Shown: positions 44,308 to 52,546, counted from the first letter of the stretch. The stretch: 64,000 nt of DNA from Syntrophorhabdaceae bacterium PtaU1.Bin034 (GCA_002067405.1 MVRP01000004.1:18020-82019); one strand, 5' to 3'. Made by a program: numbers and translations. The notes: generated by a model not told the origin, from the sequence alone.

Positions 44308-44439
44308 TTAACCGGGAGGAATTCCGAAAGATTCCATGTCCGCCGTATCCTTCCTGTAGAGAAGACTTCCTTCTATCGGCTCAGCCGGTTCGCTGTTTGC
44401 CGCGGCCGCGGATACCGCACACACAATCATGTCAGTCAT
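44308..44439 (-). CDS. Possible 43-aa protein of unknown function
   Basis: ATG at 44439 to TAA at 44308 with GAGG about eight bases upstream on the minus strand. The product starts MTDMIVCAVSAAAANSEPAE and ends DTADMESFGIPPG. It is convergent with pncA. It fills an otherwise empty 256-base gap. No family is recognised and the signal is short, so this is tentative. Confidence 0.25.
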   Translation of the reverse strand: MTDMIVCAVSAAAANSEPAEPIEGSLLYRKDTADMESFGIPPG

Positions 44440-44486
44440 TCTCTGCAACCTCAGTTTGTCCTCCCAAGAACACCAAAAAAATGTGG

Positions 44487-44516
44487 TTGAATATTCGGTT
44501 TGAGAAGTTCTATACT
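44487..44516 (+). promoter_or_regulatory. Predicted promoter for the small exported protein at 44556
   Basis: TTGAAT (44487-44492), 18-base spacer, TATACT (44511-44516); each matches five of six consensus positions, followed by a leader of about 35 bases containing AGGAGG. Confidence 0.6.
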
Positions 44517-44555
44517 GGGGCCAACTCTTAATTCAGAGACGTCAGGAGGATCATT

Positions 44556-44804
44556 GTGATTCCAAGAAAGACAATCGTTTTGGTTGCAGCCCTTGTTTGC
44601 TCCGTTTGGATCCTTGCTTCAGAGGCATCCCCGCACTCCTTTACTACGGTGAAAAACGCCTTTTCCATCATTTCCGACGTGCGTACAAGCCTGGCATCCG
44701 GTACAGCCTCTTCTTCTGATCGTGGCAAGGCAACTACATCTCCAGATGCGGCTACCAAGCAGGACCGGCCCGAACCGGCATTCGGCAAAACCGACAAGAA
44801 GTGA
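44556..44804 (+). CDS. Small exported protein, function unknown
   Basis: An 82-aa protein starting at GTG 44556 with AGGAGG five to six bases upstream and a good promoter, so it is very likely expressed. Residues 5-24 form a signal sequence (TIVLVAALVCSVWILASEAS). The mature part is polar, rich in Ser, Thr, Ala and Lys and probably disordered, ending AFGKTDKK. No family is recognised. It precedes the three-gene signalling unit by 87 bases. Confidence 0.65.
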   Translation: MIPRKTIVLVAALVCSVWILASEASPHSFTTVKNAFSIISDVRTSLASGTASSSDRGKATTSPDAATKQDRPEPAFGKTDKK

Positions 44805-44891
44805 GTGCTTCTTACGCTTTGAACATGATATACTAACGCCGTATTCTTCCGGAATTGTCAGGTCAATAGCGCGAAGGGGCAGAATCGACGG

Positions 44892-45221
44892 ATGGCACGG
44901 ATTTTGGTTAAGAACCTCACTCCAGGCATGAAACTGGAGCGACCTGTGTTGAACAAGAACGGGCTGGTCATGCTCGGTCAGAACACCGAATTGACCAGTT
45001 CTTTAATCGACAAGATAAGAGACATGGAAGTAAGCTCCGTGTACGTTCAGGGAGGGGCAAGGAATCTTCCGCCCAAGCAAGAACTTCTCGGACGGCTTCA
45101 CGATCGTTTTAAAAATGTCGAGAACATGCCGTATATGGGTGTTCTCAAAAGGCTGCTCATCGAGCACATAGAAGGTTTGTACGAAGACCATGGATCTGAA
45201 AACGGTAAAGGACAGGGTTGA
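44892..45221 (+). CDS. DUF3391-like / HD-GYP N-terminal domain protein
   Basis: A 109-aa cytoplasmic protein. ILVKNLTPGMKLERPVLNKNGLVMLGQNTELTSSLIDKI is the pattern found at the N-terminus of HD-GYP phosphodiesterases or as a stand-alone module (KxLxPGMxLxxPVxxxxGxxLL). Here no catalytic domain follows; the C-terminal 45 residues are helical. It overlaps the next gene (HDOD) by 32 bases, so the two are coupled, and it may act as a partner of that HDOD protein. Function is inferred from context only. Confidence 0.7.
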   Translation: MARILVKNLTPGMKLERPVLNKNGLVMLGQNTELTSSLIDKIRDMEVSSVYVQGGARNLPPKQELLGRLHDRFKNVENMPYMGVLKRLLIEHIEGLYEDHGSENGKGQG

Positions 45222-46017
45222 GAGCATTCACTCCCTTGCCACCATTCCTACAGTAGCGAAGCGCCTCATAGAGCTTGTGGCAAATCCCAATGTCTCGCTT
45301 ACAGAGATAAGCAGCTTTATTTCGAGTGACCCTGTCCTTGCAACCAAGGTACTGAGGATGGTCAACTCTCCGGTCTACGGTTTTCCCGGAAGGATCGTGG
45401 CGGTGAACCAAGCGGTACTCCTGCTGGGCCTCAACGTGGTAAAAGGGCTCCTGTTCGGTGTTACCGTTTTTGACCTGATGCAAAAAGCCATGATCGGCCT
45501 CTGGGAACACTCCCTCGGATGTGCAATCCTGTCGCGGCTCATCGCAAAAAGAAGGGGCCTGAAGGATCCTGAAGAAGCCTCGATCTACGGTTTGCTTCAT
45601 GACATCGGCAAGGTGATCTTGGTGATCCATTTCCCCCACGAGTACGAGGCAGCTATGAACGAGGCAGAAGCAAAAGGCTCCACTGTGCACGAGGTGGAAA
45701 ACAACCAATTTTCAACGACTCACGCAACTGTAGGCGCATGGATCGCCGAGCAATGGAACTTCCCGAGACAGCTCACGGAAGTTATCAGGTACCATCACAA
45801 ACCACACCTGTCAAAGACAATGCCCCTTGAAGCTTCAATCGTCCATTTCTCCGATGTGCTTCTGAGGGGCAGAGGTTTCGGATTTGCCGGGGATTACATG
45901 GTTCCTCCCTTGAACCCCAAAGCTTGGGAGATGATTAATTTGTCCGAATCAGACATTAAGGCAATCCTCGGCGAAACAGAGGATTTGCTTGACGAGGCGC
46001 AGGAATTGTCCCTCTGA
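45190..46017 (+). CDS. HDOD domain signalling protein
   Basis: A 275-aa HDOD protein. SLATIPTVAKRLIELVANPNVSLTEISSFISSDPVLATKVLRMVNSPVYG is the typical N-terminal part (broken here at ISSD/PVLA), and IYGLLHDIGKVIL is the HD-like core, followed by HATVGAWIAEQWNFP and VIRYHH. HDOD proteins are thought to be non-catalytic output or regulatory domains in two-component and c-di-GMP networks. It is embedded between a DUF3391-like gene and a GGDEF gene with overlapping ends. Confidence 0.88.
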   Translation: MDLKTVKDRVESIHSLATIPTVAKRLIELVANPNVSLTEISSFISSDPVLATKVLRMVNSPVYGFPGRIVAVNQAVLLLGLNVVKGLLFGVTVFDLMQKAMIGLWEHSLGCAILSRLIAKRRGLKDPEEASIYGLLHDIGKVILVIHFPHEYEAAMNEAEAKGSTVHEVENNQFSTTHATVGAWIAEQWNFPRQLTEVIRYHHKPHLSKTMPLEASIVHFSDVLLRGRGFGFAGDYMVPPLNPKAWEMINLSESDIKAILGETEDLLDEAQELSL

Positions 46018-46033
46018 CCTCAAGACAGGAGCC

Positions 46034-46963
46034 ATGAAGACCGCCGTTCTTGTTTCACGCGATACTGTTCTCATTCCCGTGGCAGAAAGACTCCTCGAAC
46101 CTGTCTGCCGTATAGTCCCCTTCAGCAGCATCCGATCTGCGCTCGATTACATTTATTCGGTTGTTCCTGACCTTCTTATTATTGATATGGCCCTTGCCGA
46201 TGAGACCTCGATCTCGATCCTCAATGCCGTAAAAAGTGACCCTATCTTCACCCACCTGCCCGTCCTCGCGGTCGTGGACGATGGATTCATGCCCGACTGG
46301 AAATCGATTCTCATAGAGGACTTCATCTGGAAATCGGACATAGAACAGGACTTCGTCGCGCGGGCCGAGCTCTGCATTCTTCGATCGGAAAGAATAGTTG
46401 AGGTCAATCCACTCACGCGGCTCCCAGGCAATATTTCCATAAACCGGACTATCCAGAACCGGATAGACAGCGGCGCTATTTTTGCTCTTGCTTACGCGGA
46501 CCTGGATAATTTCAAGCCATTCAATGATCATTATGGTTTCAGCCGGGGCGACGAGGTCATCAAAATGACGGGTCGGCTCATCCTGAACGTCGTGAAAAAC
46601 TCACAGCCGGAGGGCAGTTTCGTTGGTCACATCGGAGGGGATGATTTCACCTTCATAATGGACGAGGATAAAGTCGAGAAAACGGCTTCCGAAATCGTTT
46701 CCGCTTTTGACCGGATTATCTTTACGTTTTACGATGTCAAGGATAGAGAGGCGGGCAACATCACCGCGTGCGACAGGCAGGGGAATATCAGCTCATACCC
46801 GTTGGTATCGATCTCCATCGGCATCACAAGCAACAGAAACCGGCGGTTCTCACACTACGGGCAAATGACAGAGGCGGTTTCCGAGATGAAGCAATATGCA
46901 AAACGACATGAAGGGAGCTGCTACAAATCCGATAAAAGGAACCAACCCGCCGGAAAAAAGTAA
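46034..46963 (+). CDS. Receiver-like / GGDEF-family protein with GGDDF motif
   Basis: A 309-aa protein. The first ~125 residues resemble a response-regulator receiver domain with a candidate phospho-acceptor Asp in PDLLIIDMALADETS and a downstream VVDDG; the usual final KP is WKSD. The rest is a GGDEF domain: NPLTRLPGNI, AYADLDNFKPFNDHYGFSRGD, then HIGGDDFTFIM at the active site, so GGD-D-F replaces GGDEF/GGEEF, and SISIGIT. The Glu-to-Asp change leaves diguanylate cyclase activity uncertain. No RxxD I-site is evident. AGGAG lies five bases before the ATG at 46034. Confidence 0.83.
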   Translation: MKTAVLVSRDTVLIPVAERLLEPVCRIVPFSSIRSALDYIYSVVPDLLIIDMALADETSISILNAVKSDPIFTHLPVLAVVDDGFMPDWKSILIEDFIWKSDIEQDFVARAELCILRSERIVEVNPLTRLPGNISINRTIQNRIDSGAIFALAYADLDNFKPFNDHYGFSRGDEVIKMTGRLILNVVKNSQPEGSFVGHIGGDDFTFIMDEDKVEKTASEIVSAFDRIIFTFYDVKDREAGNITACDRQGNISSYPLVSISIGITSNRNRRFSHYGQMTEAVSEMKQYAKRHEGSCYKSDKRNQPAGKK

Positions 46964-46993
46964 GGGCGGGCCCTCTTATGGCGGTGGCCCTCA

Positions 46994-47938
46994 TCAGTCA
47001 GCCTGCCACAAACACTCCTTAAGCCTTTTTTCGAACTCACCGGGACTGAAGCGGTATTCCTGTGTTCCATAACACTCAACAGAGAAAGAAGCGCACACGC
47101 TACCCATCCTCGCACAATCCTCGATATCCTTCCCCAGCAGTAACCCGGTGATCAGTCCGCCTCTATATGAATCACCGGCGCCCGTCGGGTCCAACACCTG
47201 CTTCGCCTTGGAGATGGGAATATTTATGTCGCCTTCAGATGTCAAGATGCGTGAGCCTGCCCCTCCGAGGGTGGTAATAACGACACCCGCCCGAGCAAGC
47301 AGCGATCTTTTATCCAAACCCGTCTTGCTCATAATGAGATCAAGCTCATAATCGTTGGTGATAAGGATTTTACATCCCGTTATGGCTTCCACCAGCTTCT
47401 CGCCATCGAGCATCGGGAGAGACTGGCCAGGATCAAAAATATACTCGATGCCCCTCGCCTTGCATTGCCGGGGATAAGTCGTCATGTCTTCGAGATTGCC
47501 GGGAGAGACAACGACAATCGTCTCATCCGGATCGAGCTTTTCGAAATCGAGTAAAGAAGTGTATTTCATTGCTCCCGGATTAAAACCGGTGATTTGATTG
47601 TCAGAACGATCAGTCGTTATGTATGCGCTCGCAGTGAATTCATCCTTGACGATCCTGATACCGTCTGCGGAAATCCTGTTTTCGTCCAACCACTCAAAAT
47701 ACCGGTGGTAATCGCGACCGACCGAGGCAGAGATGACAGGCTTTTCACCCATCAGAGTGAGAGCATAGGCGATATTACCCGCTGTCCCGCCAAATTTCTC
47801 CTTGACGCCGTCAATTTGAAAACAAACATTCAACACATGTATCTTTTCCGGCAAAATGTGCTCGGAGAAGTACCCGGGGAAGTCCATAATCCTATCATAT
47901 GCCAATGAGCCGGAAACAATTACATTTTTCTTCTTCAT
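46994..47938 (-). CDS. PfkB-family carbohydrate/nucleoside kinase
   Basis: A 314-aa ribokinase-fold kinase. Landmarks: VSGSLAYDRIMDFPGYF near the N-terminus, GGTAGNIAYALTLMG, and the PfkB signature 2 DPTGAGDSYRGGLITGLL with the catalytic Asp. The N-terminal GSLAYDRIM and FGGTAGNIA resemble adenosine-kinase-like PfkB proteins of Desulfobacterota and archaea, so adenosine is a plausible substrate, but a sugar cannot be ruled out. It follows an uncharacterised gene by seven bases on the same strand. Confidence 0.88.
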   Translation of the reverse strand: MKKKNVIVSGSLAYDRIMDFPGYFSEHILPEKIHVLNVCFQIDGVKEKFGGTAGNIAYALTLMGEKPVISASVGRDYHRYFEWLDENRISADGIRIVKDEFTASAYITTDRSDNQITGFNPGAMKYTSLLDFEKLDPDETIVVVSPGNLEDMTTYPRQCKARGIEYIFDPGQSLPMLDGEKLVEAITGCKILITNDYELDLIMSKTGLDKRSLLARAGVVITTLGGAGSRILTSEGDINIPISKAKQVLDPTGAGDSYRGGLITGLLLGKDIEDCARMGSVCASFSVECYGTQEYRFSPGEFEKRLKECLWQAD

Positions 47939-47945
47939 AAGCCTT

Positions 47946-48356
47946 TCAGATCACCTCGAAGTCACCATCCGCCAAACAACGTAACCAGTCATTGATACCG
48001 GGTTCGTTCGCTCCAAATGCGCACATTTCTGAATCATCGAATACCTGGTCAGGCCAGACCACACAGACTGGCCAGCCCGGCATGCCTGGCGAGACGCCGC
48101 AACTCTCATTTATCCGATAAGCAAAAAACTCTATCTTGCTGCAGAAGACTCTGTATCTTGCTCCCCGGTACCTGATCCGAAGCTCCTGATCGAGCCACCC
48201 TTTGCTGTCGAATATGCTCACCAATTCCTGCAAGACATTCGCCGACGTTTTTCCTGCACCACTGCCGCGACCAGTTTTCCCTGATCTCACGTCGCCCTCC
48301 TGTAAGGCCTTATTACCAGAAGAACTTCCTGGCGACAGACAATAATCGATCGACAT
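47946..48356 (-). CDS. Hypothetical protein
   Basis: A 136-aa open frame ending seven bases before the PfkB kinase ATG. The first 35 residues are polar and low-complexity, followed by a compact region with VLQELVSIFDSKGWLDQEL, RIRYRGARYRVFCSKIEFF and a Trp/Pro-rich PGWPVCVVWPDQVFDD end. The coding look of the second half and the tight spacing support a real gene, but the start is uncertain and no family is recognised. Confidence 0.5.
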   Translation of the reverse strand: MSIDYCLSPGSSSGNKALQEGDVRSGKTGRGSGAGKTSANVLQELVSIFDSKGWLDQELRIRYRGARYRVFCSKIEFFAYRINESCGVSPGMPGWPVCVVWPDQVFDDSEMCAFGANEPGINDWLRCLADGDFEVI

Positions 48357-48696
48357 TTCGAGAAGCTGTCTTTAGCCCCACTTACCCGGGCAAGAGCCGC
48401 TTCCCGGTAACAAAATTAGATACAATACCGCGAAATGTCAAGGAATAATTCGGTTTATTAATATTACAGTAACAGGAATAATCCGGATGCATGATCAAAA
48501 CGACCAAATGCCCGCTGTCACCGCCGGATCAATCCGGTATCAGGAGAACATACTTGGGCTTGGATACGGTCCTCTGACCCAGGTCCCGGCTCAAAAACGA
48601 TTGACTTATGCCGGGGAGTTTGGTAAAAACTCTATAGCAACAAAACACGCGGAACACTTTTTAAAGCCGGTTTCTGAATCAGAAAAAGACAGGTTT
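48357..48696. other. 340-base stretch without a supported gene
   Basis: AT-rich leader region upstream of tRNA-Gln. An open frame (48487-48732) runs through the tRNA and is rejected as a gene. No clear promoter or hairpin was found. Confidence 0.5.
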
Positions 48697-48770
48697 TGGG
48701 GGATCGTTCAACGGCAGGACAACGGACTCTGACTCCGTGAATTAAGGTTCAAATCCTTATCCCCCAGCCA
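48697..48770 (+). tRNA. tRNA-Gln (anticodon CTG)
   Basis: A 74-base tRNA with encoded CCA. Acceptor TGGGGGA pairs with TCCCCCA, the anticodon stem ACGGA/TCCGT holds the loop CTCTGAC (anticodon CTG), and the T-arm is TAAGG-TTCAAAT-CCTTA. It marks the left edge of the gene-poor, decayed right-hand part of the window. Confidence 0.95.
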
Positions 48771-49019
48771 AATAAAATCAAGGGGTTCCGCAGAAAGCCT
48801 TTTTTAGAAAGTGGACAAAATCCTCGGATAAGCTCTAAAATCAATGGACAACAAGTTTTCTATCACCCCTCATGTAATCCCCTTAAAGCAAAGAACCAGT
48901 CATGGATCCTGACCCTTTTATCGAAAACCCCTGCATGTTTTTTTCAAAAAGTATGTAAACATTATTTTGTTCCATATTCTTTTCATTGTCAGTAAGATGA
49001 GATAGCATTGACGTGACTT

Positions 49020-49490
49020 ATGGGCAATAAGGGCTTCACACTCCTCGAATTGATCGTATTGATTGTCGCTCTTGGGATTCTCGCAGCGACGGCAACGATG
49101 AAATAGAGCGACAACATCGGTAACACAAGAGTTTCCCTTGATCAGGTCATCCAGGATATCCGCTATACCCAATCCCTCGCCATGGCCGCAGGGCAGCGTT
49201 GCCGCATCAGATTTGTTGATGACTACTCTTATCAAATAGAGCGTCTTGGGGCAAATGGGGTTTGGGTAGCCGAGAGGCATCCTGCAACAGGATCCACGAA
49301 TTCCATTGGACTGTCTGCGGGCGCATCCTTTCAATCAAACGGCTTCGCCGGCAGTTTCCTCGCCTTTGACGGCATGGGAAGGCCTTACAGGGGCGATATT
49401 GCTCTATCTGGTGCCACATCCGTTTCCATAATAAACGACGTCGAAACACGAACAATTACCATCAGTGCCAATACTGGAGCTGTTCTATAG
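49020..49490 (+). pseudogene. GspH/FimT-like pseudopilin interrupted by an in-frame TAG
   Basis: From ATG 49020 the frame reads a perfect prepilin leader and helix: MGNKG, then FTLLELIVLIVALGILAATA, with prepilin peptidase cleavage between G and F. It meets TAG at codon 29 (49104-49106), then stays open in the same frame to TAG at 49488. The second part (SLDQVIQDIRYTQSLAMAAG, then GMGRPY and VSIINDVETRTITISANTGAV) is a normal GspH/FimT globular domain. So one gene of about 155 codons is split by a single nonsense codon. The next pseudopilin starts one base after its stop. A CAG-to-TAG transition, sequencing error or readthrough would each explain it. Confidence 0.8.
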
Positions 49491-49491
49491 A

Positions 49492-49893
49492 ATGAAGACA
49501 CGGGATTTGCTGCAGTCCGGCTTTACCCTGATCGAATTAATTTTGGCTATCGTTATAATGGGCGTTTGCGGGCTCGGTTTCCTTTCAGTCTTTACGAGGG
49601 TCATGGCACCAAAGAATGCCCCGCAGCCTTATGAAATAGTGACAGGGACGGAGTTGGTTCAGGAGGGGTTGGAAAGGATAGCTGGGGACAGGAGGAATCC
49701 TGATCGCGGATGCGGTTGGATCGTTTCAGGCAACTATCTTCAGGAAAGTCTTCCGGGAGGCTATACGAGAACGACCAGTATAGGGGCCTGGCCGCCCAAT
49801 ACTGATCTCGATAATTACAAGCAGGCGACCGTTATCGTGACGAAAGGCGGCAAAATAGTGGGTAAGGCCGCATATCTGGTTGCGAACTATTGA
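49492..49893 (+). CDS. Type IV / type II secretion pseudopilin
   Basis: A 133-aa pseudopilin. The class III signal is MKTRDLLQSG, then FTLIELILAIVIMGVCGLGFL with Glu5 of the mature protein, followed by a short globular part (VTGTELVQEGLERIAGDR ... GGYTRTTSIG) like GspI/PilV. It is intact, unlike its neighbours on both sides. It starts one base after the preceding stop and overlaps the TTG-frame of the next gene. The systems that assemble it (ATPase, secretin, platform protein) are not in the window. Confidence 0.85.
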   Translation: MKTRDLLQSGFTLIELILAIVIMGVCGLGFLSVFTRVMAPKNAPQPYEIVTGTELVQEGLERIAGDRRNPDRGCGWIVSGNYLQESLPGGYTRTTSIGAWPPNTDLDNYKQATVIVTKGGKIVGKAAYLVANY

Positions 49894-49898
49894 GAGTT

Positions 49899-50381
49899 AT
49901 GAACAGAAAGGGCTTTACTCTTGTCGAGGTCATCATAGTCATTGTCGTCTTGGGCATCGTGACCGCCCTGGCGGCTCCTCTTCTCGTGCAGGCCGTTCGT
50001 TCGTATACGATTGAAAGTGATATACTTTCCGCTGACGCTCAGGGGCAGATGGCTATGGAACGCATGGCACGGGAGATAAGGCTTATCAAGCCTGCCGACA
50101 TAACGACCTTTACCTCAGGAACCTTCGCATTCATCCTTGATGGCGTCCCAGTCTCTTATGCGCGTGACGGGCAGAATCGACTCATGAGAAACAGTGATCC
50201 TCTGGCTTCGAACATCACTTCTCTCTCCTTCGCCTATTTCGGAAGCGACTAAACAACTCAGACAACGCAGGCCTCTCAGATTTGGAGGGTGCAGATTTCC
50301 ATGACCGTGGCAGCAGGCCAAGCGGGCAGCATTGGGCTGAGGACAAGCGCTTTTGTGCGTAGCGGGGCAAAGGACCGATGA
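49899..50381 (+). pseudogene. PulJ/PilW-like pseudopilin interrupted by an in-frame TAA
   Basis: MNRKG, then FTLVEVIIVIVVLGIVTALA, then a globular part with GQMAMERMAREIRLIKPADI. TAA at 50250-50252 (after YFGSD) stops the frame, yet it stays open for another 42 codons to TGA 50379. Those codons read QIWRVQISMTVAAGQAGSIG and LRTSAFVRSG, exactly the C-terminal strand pattern of GspJ/PilW proteins. The TGA overlaps the next ATG as ATGA, showing the original gene ran to 50381. Translated only to TAA the protein would lose its last quarter. Start could also be TTG 49890. Confidence 0.8.
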
Positions 50382-51379
50382 CGACGAACAAAGCAATACT
50401 GCGGAGGAACAAGGGAAGCGCTCTTGTACTTGCCGTTGTCTTTCTTGTGGTGACAAGTCTCCTCGCCTTGGCCTTCACATACATGTTTCAGACTCATACG
50501 GCATCAAATCTTAACATGGTGTCTTCCATGAAGGGTTTCTACATCGCAGAGGGCGGAATTGAGAAGGGAATCAAGTCGTACAAGGCAAACTGTTCAGGCT
50601 ACACGGGGGAGGAAGGCACAAGCTTAGGCGGCGGAGCCTTTACGGTCGAGGTCGTCACCACCGATTTCTCAGGCACTGCTCTATCATCAAATAAGCGACG
50701 GCTGCGCTCCACGGGTGTTATTGGAGGGTCTACCAGGATCGTGGAACAAATTGTCTCCTGCCAGTCAGCAAACCCCATGGCCATTACCGGGCGGGCGGAC
50801 CTTGTCCTTCAAAACTCTGGCCTTATAGACTGCGGATCAGGGGTGGTTTGCTATCAACAGCAGATAAACAACAGAACCTGCCCTTGCGGACGCAAGCTTA
50901 CGCCTCTTCCCTCTCTGCCGTCTCTTCCCTCTCCTGCGCCGTCCTCGCCGCACAGCGGTTGCGTAATACAGAATAAGACAACAGTCACATGGCCTGCTGG
51001 CACGTACTACTGCCCGTCCTTTGTCATGCAAAACAACTCTACCCTTAACTTGGCTGGCCCTGTTACCCTTTATTGCGACAGCTTTAGCCTGCAAAACTCT
51101 TCGACCATGAATGCGGGCGGATCATCAGGGGACTTGCTCGTCATAGATTATGGCTCTGCGGCCCTTCAAAACAGCGCGGTATTTCGTGGGGCAATCTACG
51201 CAGGAGGTTCCTTCGCCACCCAGAATAGTTCTCAGATATACGGGACAGTGGGTGTGAGAGGGACTGGCGTCATACAGAACAGCGCCCAGATACACTACGA
51301 ATCAACAGCGGGAAATACGTCCACGGAGTACGACAACATTTATGACGTGAGTGTTCATTGGCGGGAATATATACAGTAA
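50378..51379 (+). CDS. PilX/GspK-like membrane-anchored protein with QNS beta-helix repeats
   Basis: A 333-aa protein. N-terminus: KGSALVLAVVFLVVTSLLALAF, the PilX-type helix without a classical prepilin Glu5, then MKGFYIAEGGIEKGIKSY as in PilX/GspK-like proteins. After a Pro/Ser-rich linker (residues about 175-190) come at least six spaced Q-N motifs (VLQNSG, VIQNKT, VMQNNS, SLQNSS, ALQNSA, ATQNSS, VIQNSA) about 15-22 residues apart. They alternate with short hydrophobic strands (GPVTLYCDSF, GAIYAGGSF), which suggests a right-handed beta-helix like DUF7305 or bactofilin-type folds. It is the last gene of the pseudopilin operon and is followed by a terminator. Function unknown; probably an envelope or pilus-tip component. 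Confidence 0.75.
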   Translation: MTTNKAILRRNKGSALVLAVVFLVVTSLLALAFTYMFQTHTASNLNMVSSMKGFYIAEGGIEKGIKSYKANCSGYTGEEGTSLGGGAFTVEVVTTDFSGTALSSNKRRLRSTGVIGGSTRIVEQIVSCQSANPMAITGRADLVLQNSGLIDCGSGVVCYQQQINNRTCPCGRKLTPLPSLPSLPSPAPSSPHSGCVIQNKTTVTWPAGTYYCPSFVMQNNSTLNLAGPVTLYCDSFSLQNSSTMNAGGSSGDLLVIDYGSAALQNSAVFRGAIYAGGSFATQNSSQIYGTVGVRGTGVIQNSAQIHYESTAGNTSTEYDNIYDVSVHWREYIQ

Positions 51380-51434
51380 ATGCTATCCCATTCCCCTTCT
51401 CTGTGCTACAATGGAATCCAACAACAGGGCAATT

Positions 51435-51464
51435 AAGGCAGGGCCTTAAACCCCTGCCTTTTTT
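51435..51464 (+). terminator. Rho-independent terminator of the pseudopilin operon
   Basis: AAGGCAGGG (51435-51443) pairs exactly with CCCTGCCTT (51452-51460) around an eight-base loop and runs into six T's. It lies 55 bases past the stop of the QNS-repeat gene. Confidence 0.9.
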
Positions 51465-51487
51465 CATTTCCCCATCTTATATTTGTC

Positions 51488-51673
51488 TCACGACCGGAAA
51501 GCGCCATACCCCAAGTAACCAGCACCGAATAAGTACCACATCTGATCGGGTATAGCCTTGAGCCAGGCGCCCATGCCATCTGCCACGGCTTTTGCCAGAT
51601 CAGGCTTGAGAGCCGCCACGAACCCCATGGGGATAGCAGCCAAAATAAAAAGGTAAACTACGTAAAGAAACAT
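51488..51673 (-). CDS. Small membrane protein, possibly a holin-like phage remnant
   Basis: A 61-aa protein with two likely membrane helices (YVVYLFILAAIPMGFVAAL and WYLFGAGYLGYGAF) separated by an amphipathic segment; AAGGGGCAGG precedes the ATG. The end PDQMWYLFGAGYLGYGAF resembles the last helix of 3TM-type phage holins, after which those proteins usually continue. No other phage gene is near. The identification is weak. Confidence 0.4.
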   Translation of the reverse strand: MFLYVVYLFILAAIPMGFVAALKPDLAKAVADGMGAWLKAIPDQMWYLFGAGYLGYGAFRS

Positions 51674-52454
51674 GGGCCTGCCCCTTGAGGTCCATTTATC
51701 CTCTGATTGGGACTCGGCAAGAGCAACCGCAAGGCTGTGTCACCCAACGGGATAACTGTACCGTGAGTCGGGCAAGAATAGTACATCGGCAAAGATCCTC
51801 GCTACAATCGGTGCTCATGAGAACGCTGACAGCCGCCTTGCTTCAACAAATCAGCCATGCTGACGCTCAAATCCGGGGCTTTCCGGACGGACACTAATTA
51901 CCTCGGTCGAAAGAAGGGGAGGAGCCCCGGGACGTCAACATTGCGAAAGCATATCATCTTTTCAAGGAGCCCTGAATTTCTTGCGACGAAGAAGTCGAGG
52001 AAAATCGAAGGGGATTTCACCGCTTTCGTGACACGGAAATGTGACGCCATTCTTATGCTCATCCGTCCAGGTCTGTCAAACGGGGAATAATTGAGGGGGA
52101 TCGATGGGTGCTTGTCGAGGGCTTAAGACCGTGTAGCAAGGCTTTGGTGTAACCCGCTTTACAGAAGCAGCTCCCTGGAGTTGTTATCGTTTCTCGGGGT
52201 AACTCGAATCGAAGCAGCTTTCTTCTCTGGCAAACGACAACTATCCCTTGAGGAGGTTCCGGTGGATTCCGGATTAGCGAGCGGAAAGCCCGGTTGGAAA
52301 TCACTGTATCAGAGAATCACATCCCGCCCGATCGTTATATGCAGGCCCGGGCAATGCGGGTGCTCGGCCGGGGAGATTGCACGTTGCCTTGCCCTGCCTT
52401 CCCCGACATCCGGGAAGAACGATCATCTATACGTTCACGATAAATTAGGTGCAA
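51674..52454. other. About 780 bases without a recognisable gene
   Basis: Short open frames exist in several phases on both strands, but none has a family resemblance, good ribosome site or coding-like composition. The stretch lies just upstream of gene relics and may be decayed coding DNA. Confidence 0.5.
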
Positions 52455-52546
52455 TTGAAGGAAACGGTGAAGGAGATGCCGGGGATCGAGACCGGCGAGG
52501 AGCTCACCTGGAGGAGATTTACATGAAGTATTTCAAGGAGGCCTGA
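52455..52546 (+). pseudogene. Frameshifted C-terminal tail of an ABC transporter ATPase
   Basis: From TTG 52455 the frame reads LKETVKEMPGIETGEELT. Shifting by one base after GAGCTCAC gives LEEIYMKYFKEA and a TGA at 52544, so a single base deletion restores the usual 'TLEEIYxKYF' end of an ABC-2-linked ATPase. A stop (TAG 52446) lies just upstream in frame, so only the tail remains. It sits immediately before an ABC-2 permease remnant, as the intact ATPase-permease pair would. Confidence 0.5.

Noticed and set aside
48487..48732. 81-aa frame upstream of the pseudopilins
   Set aside because: Its last third is the tRNA-Gln gene, so it cannot be a conserved protein; the N-terminal part has no recognisable family.
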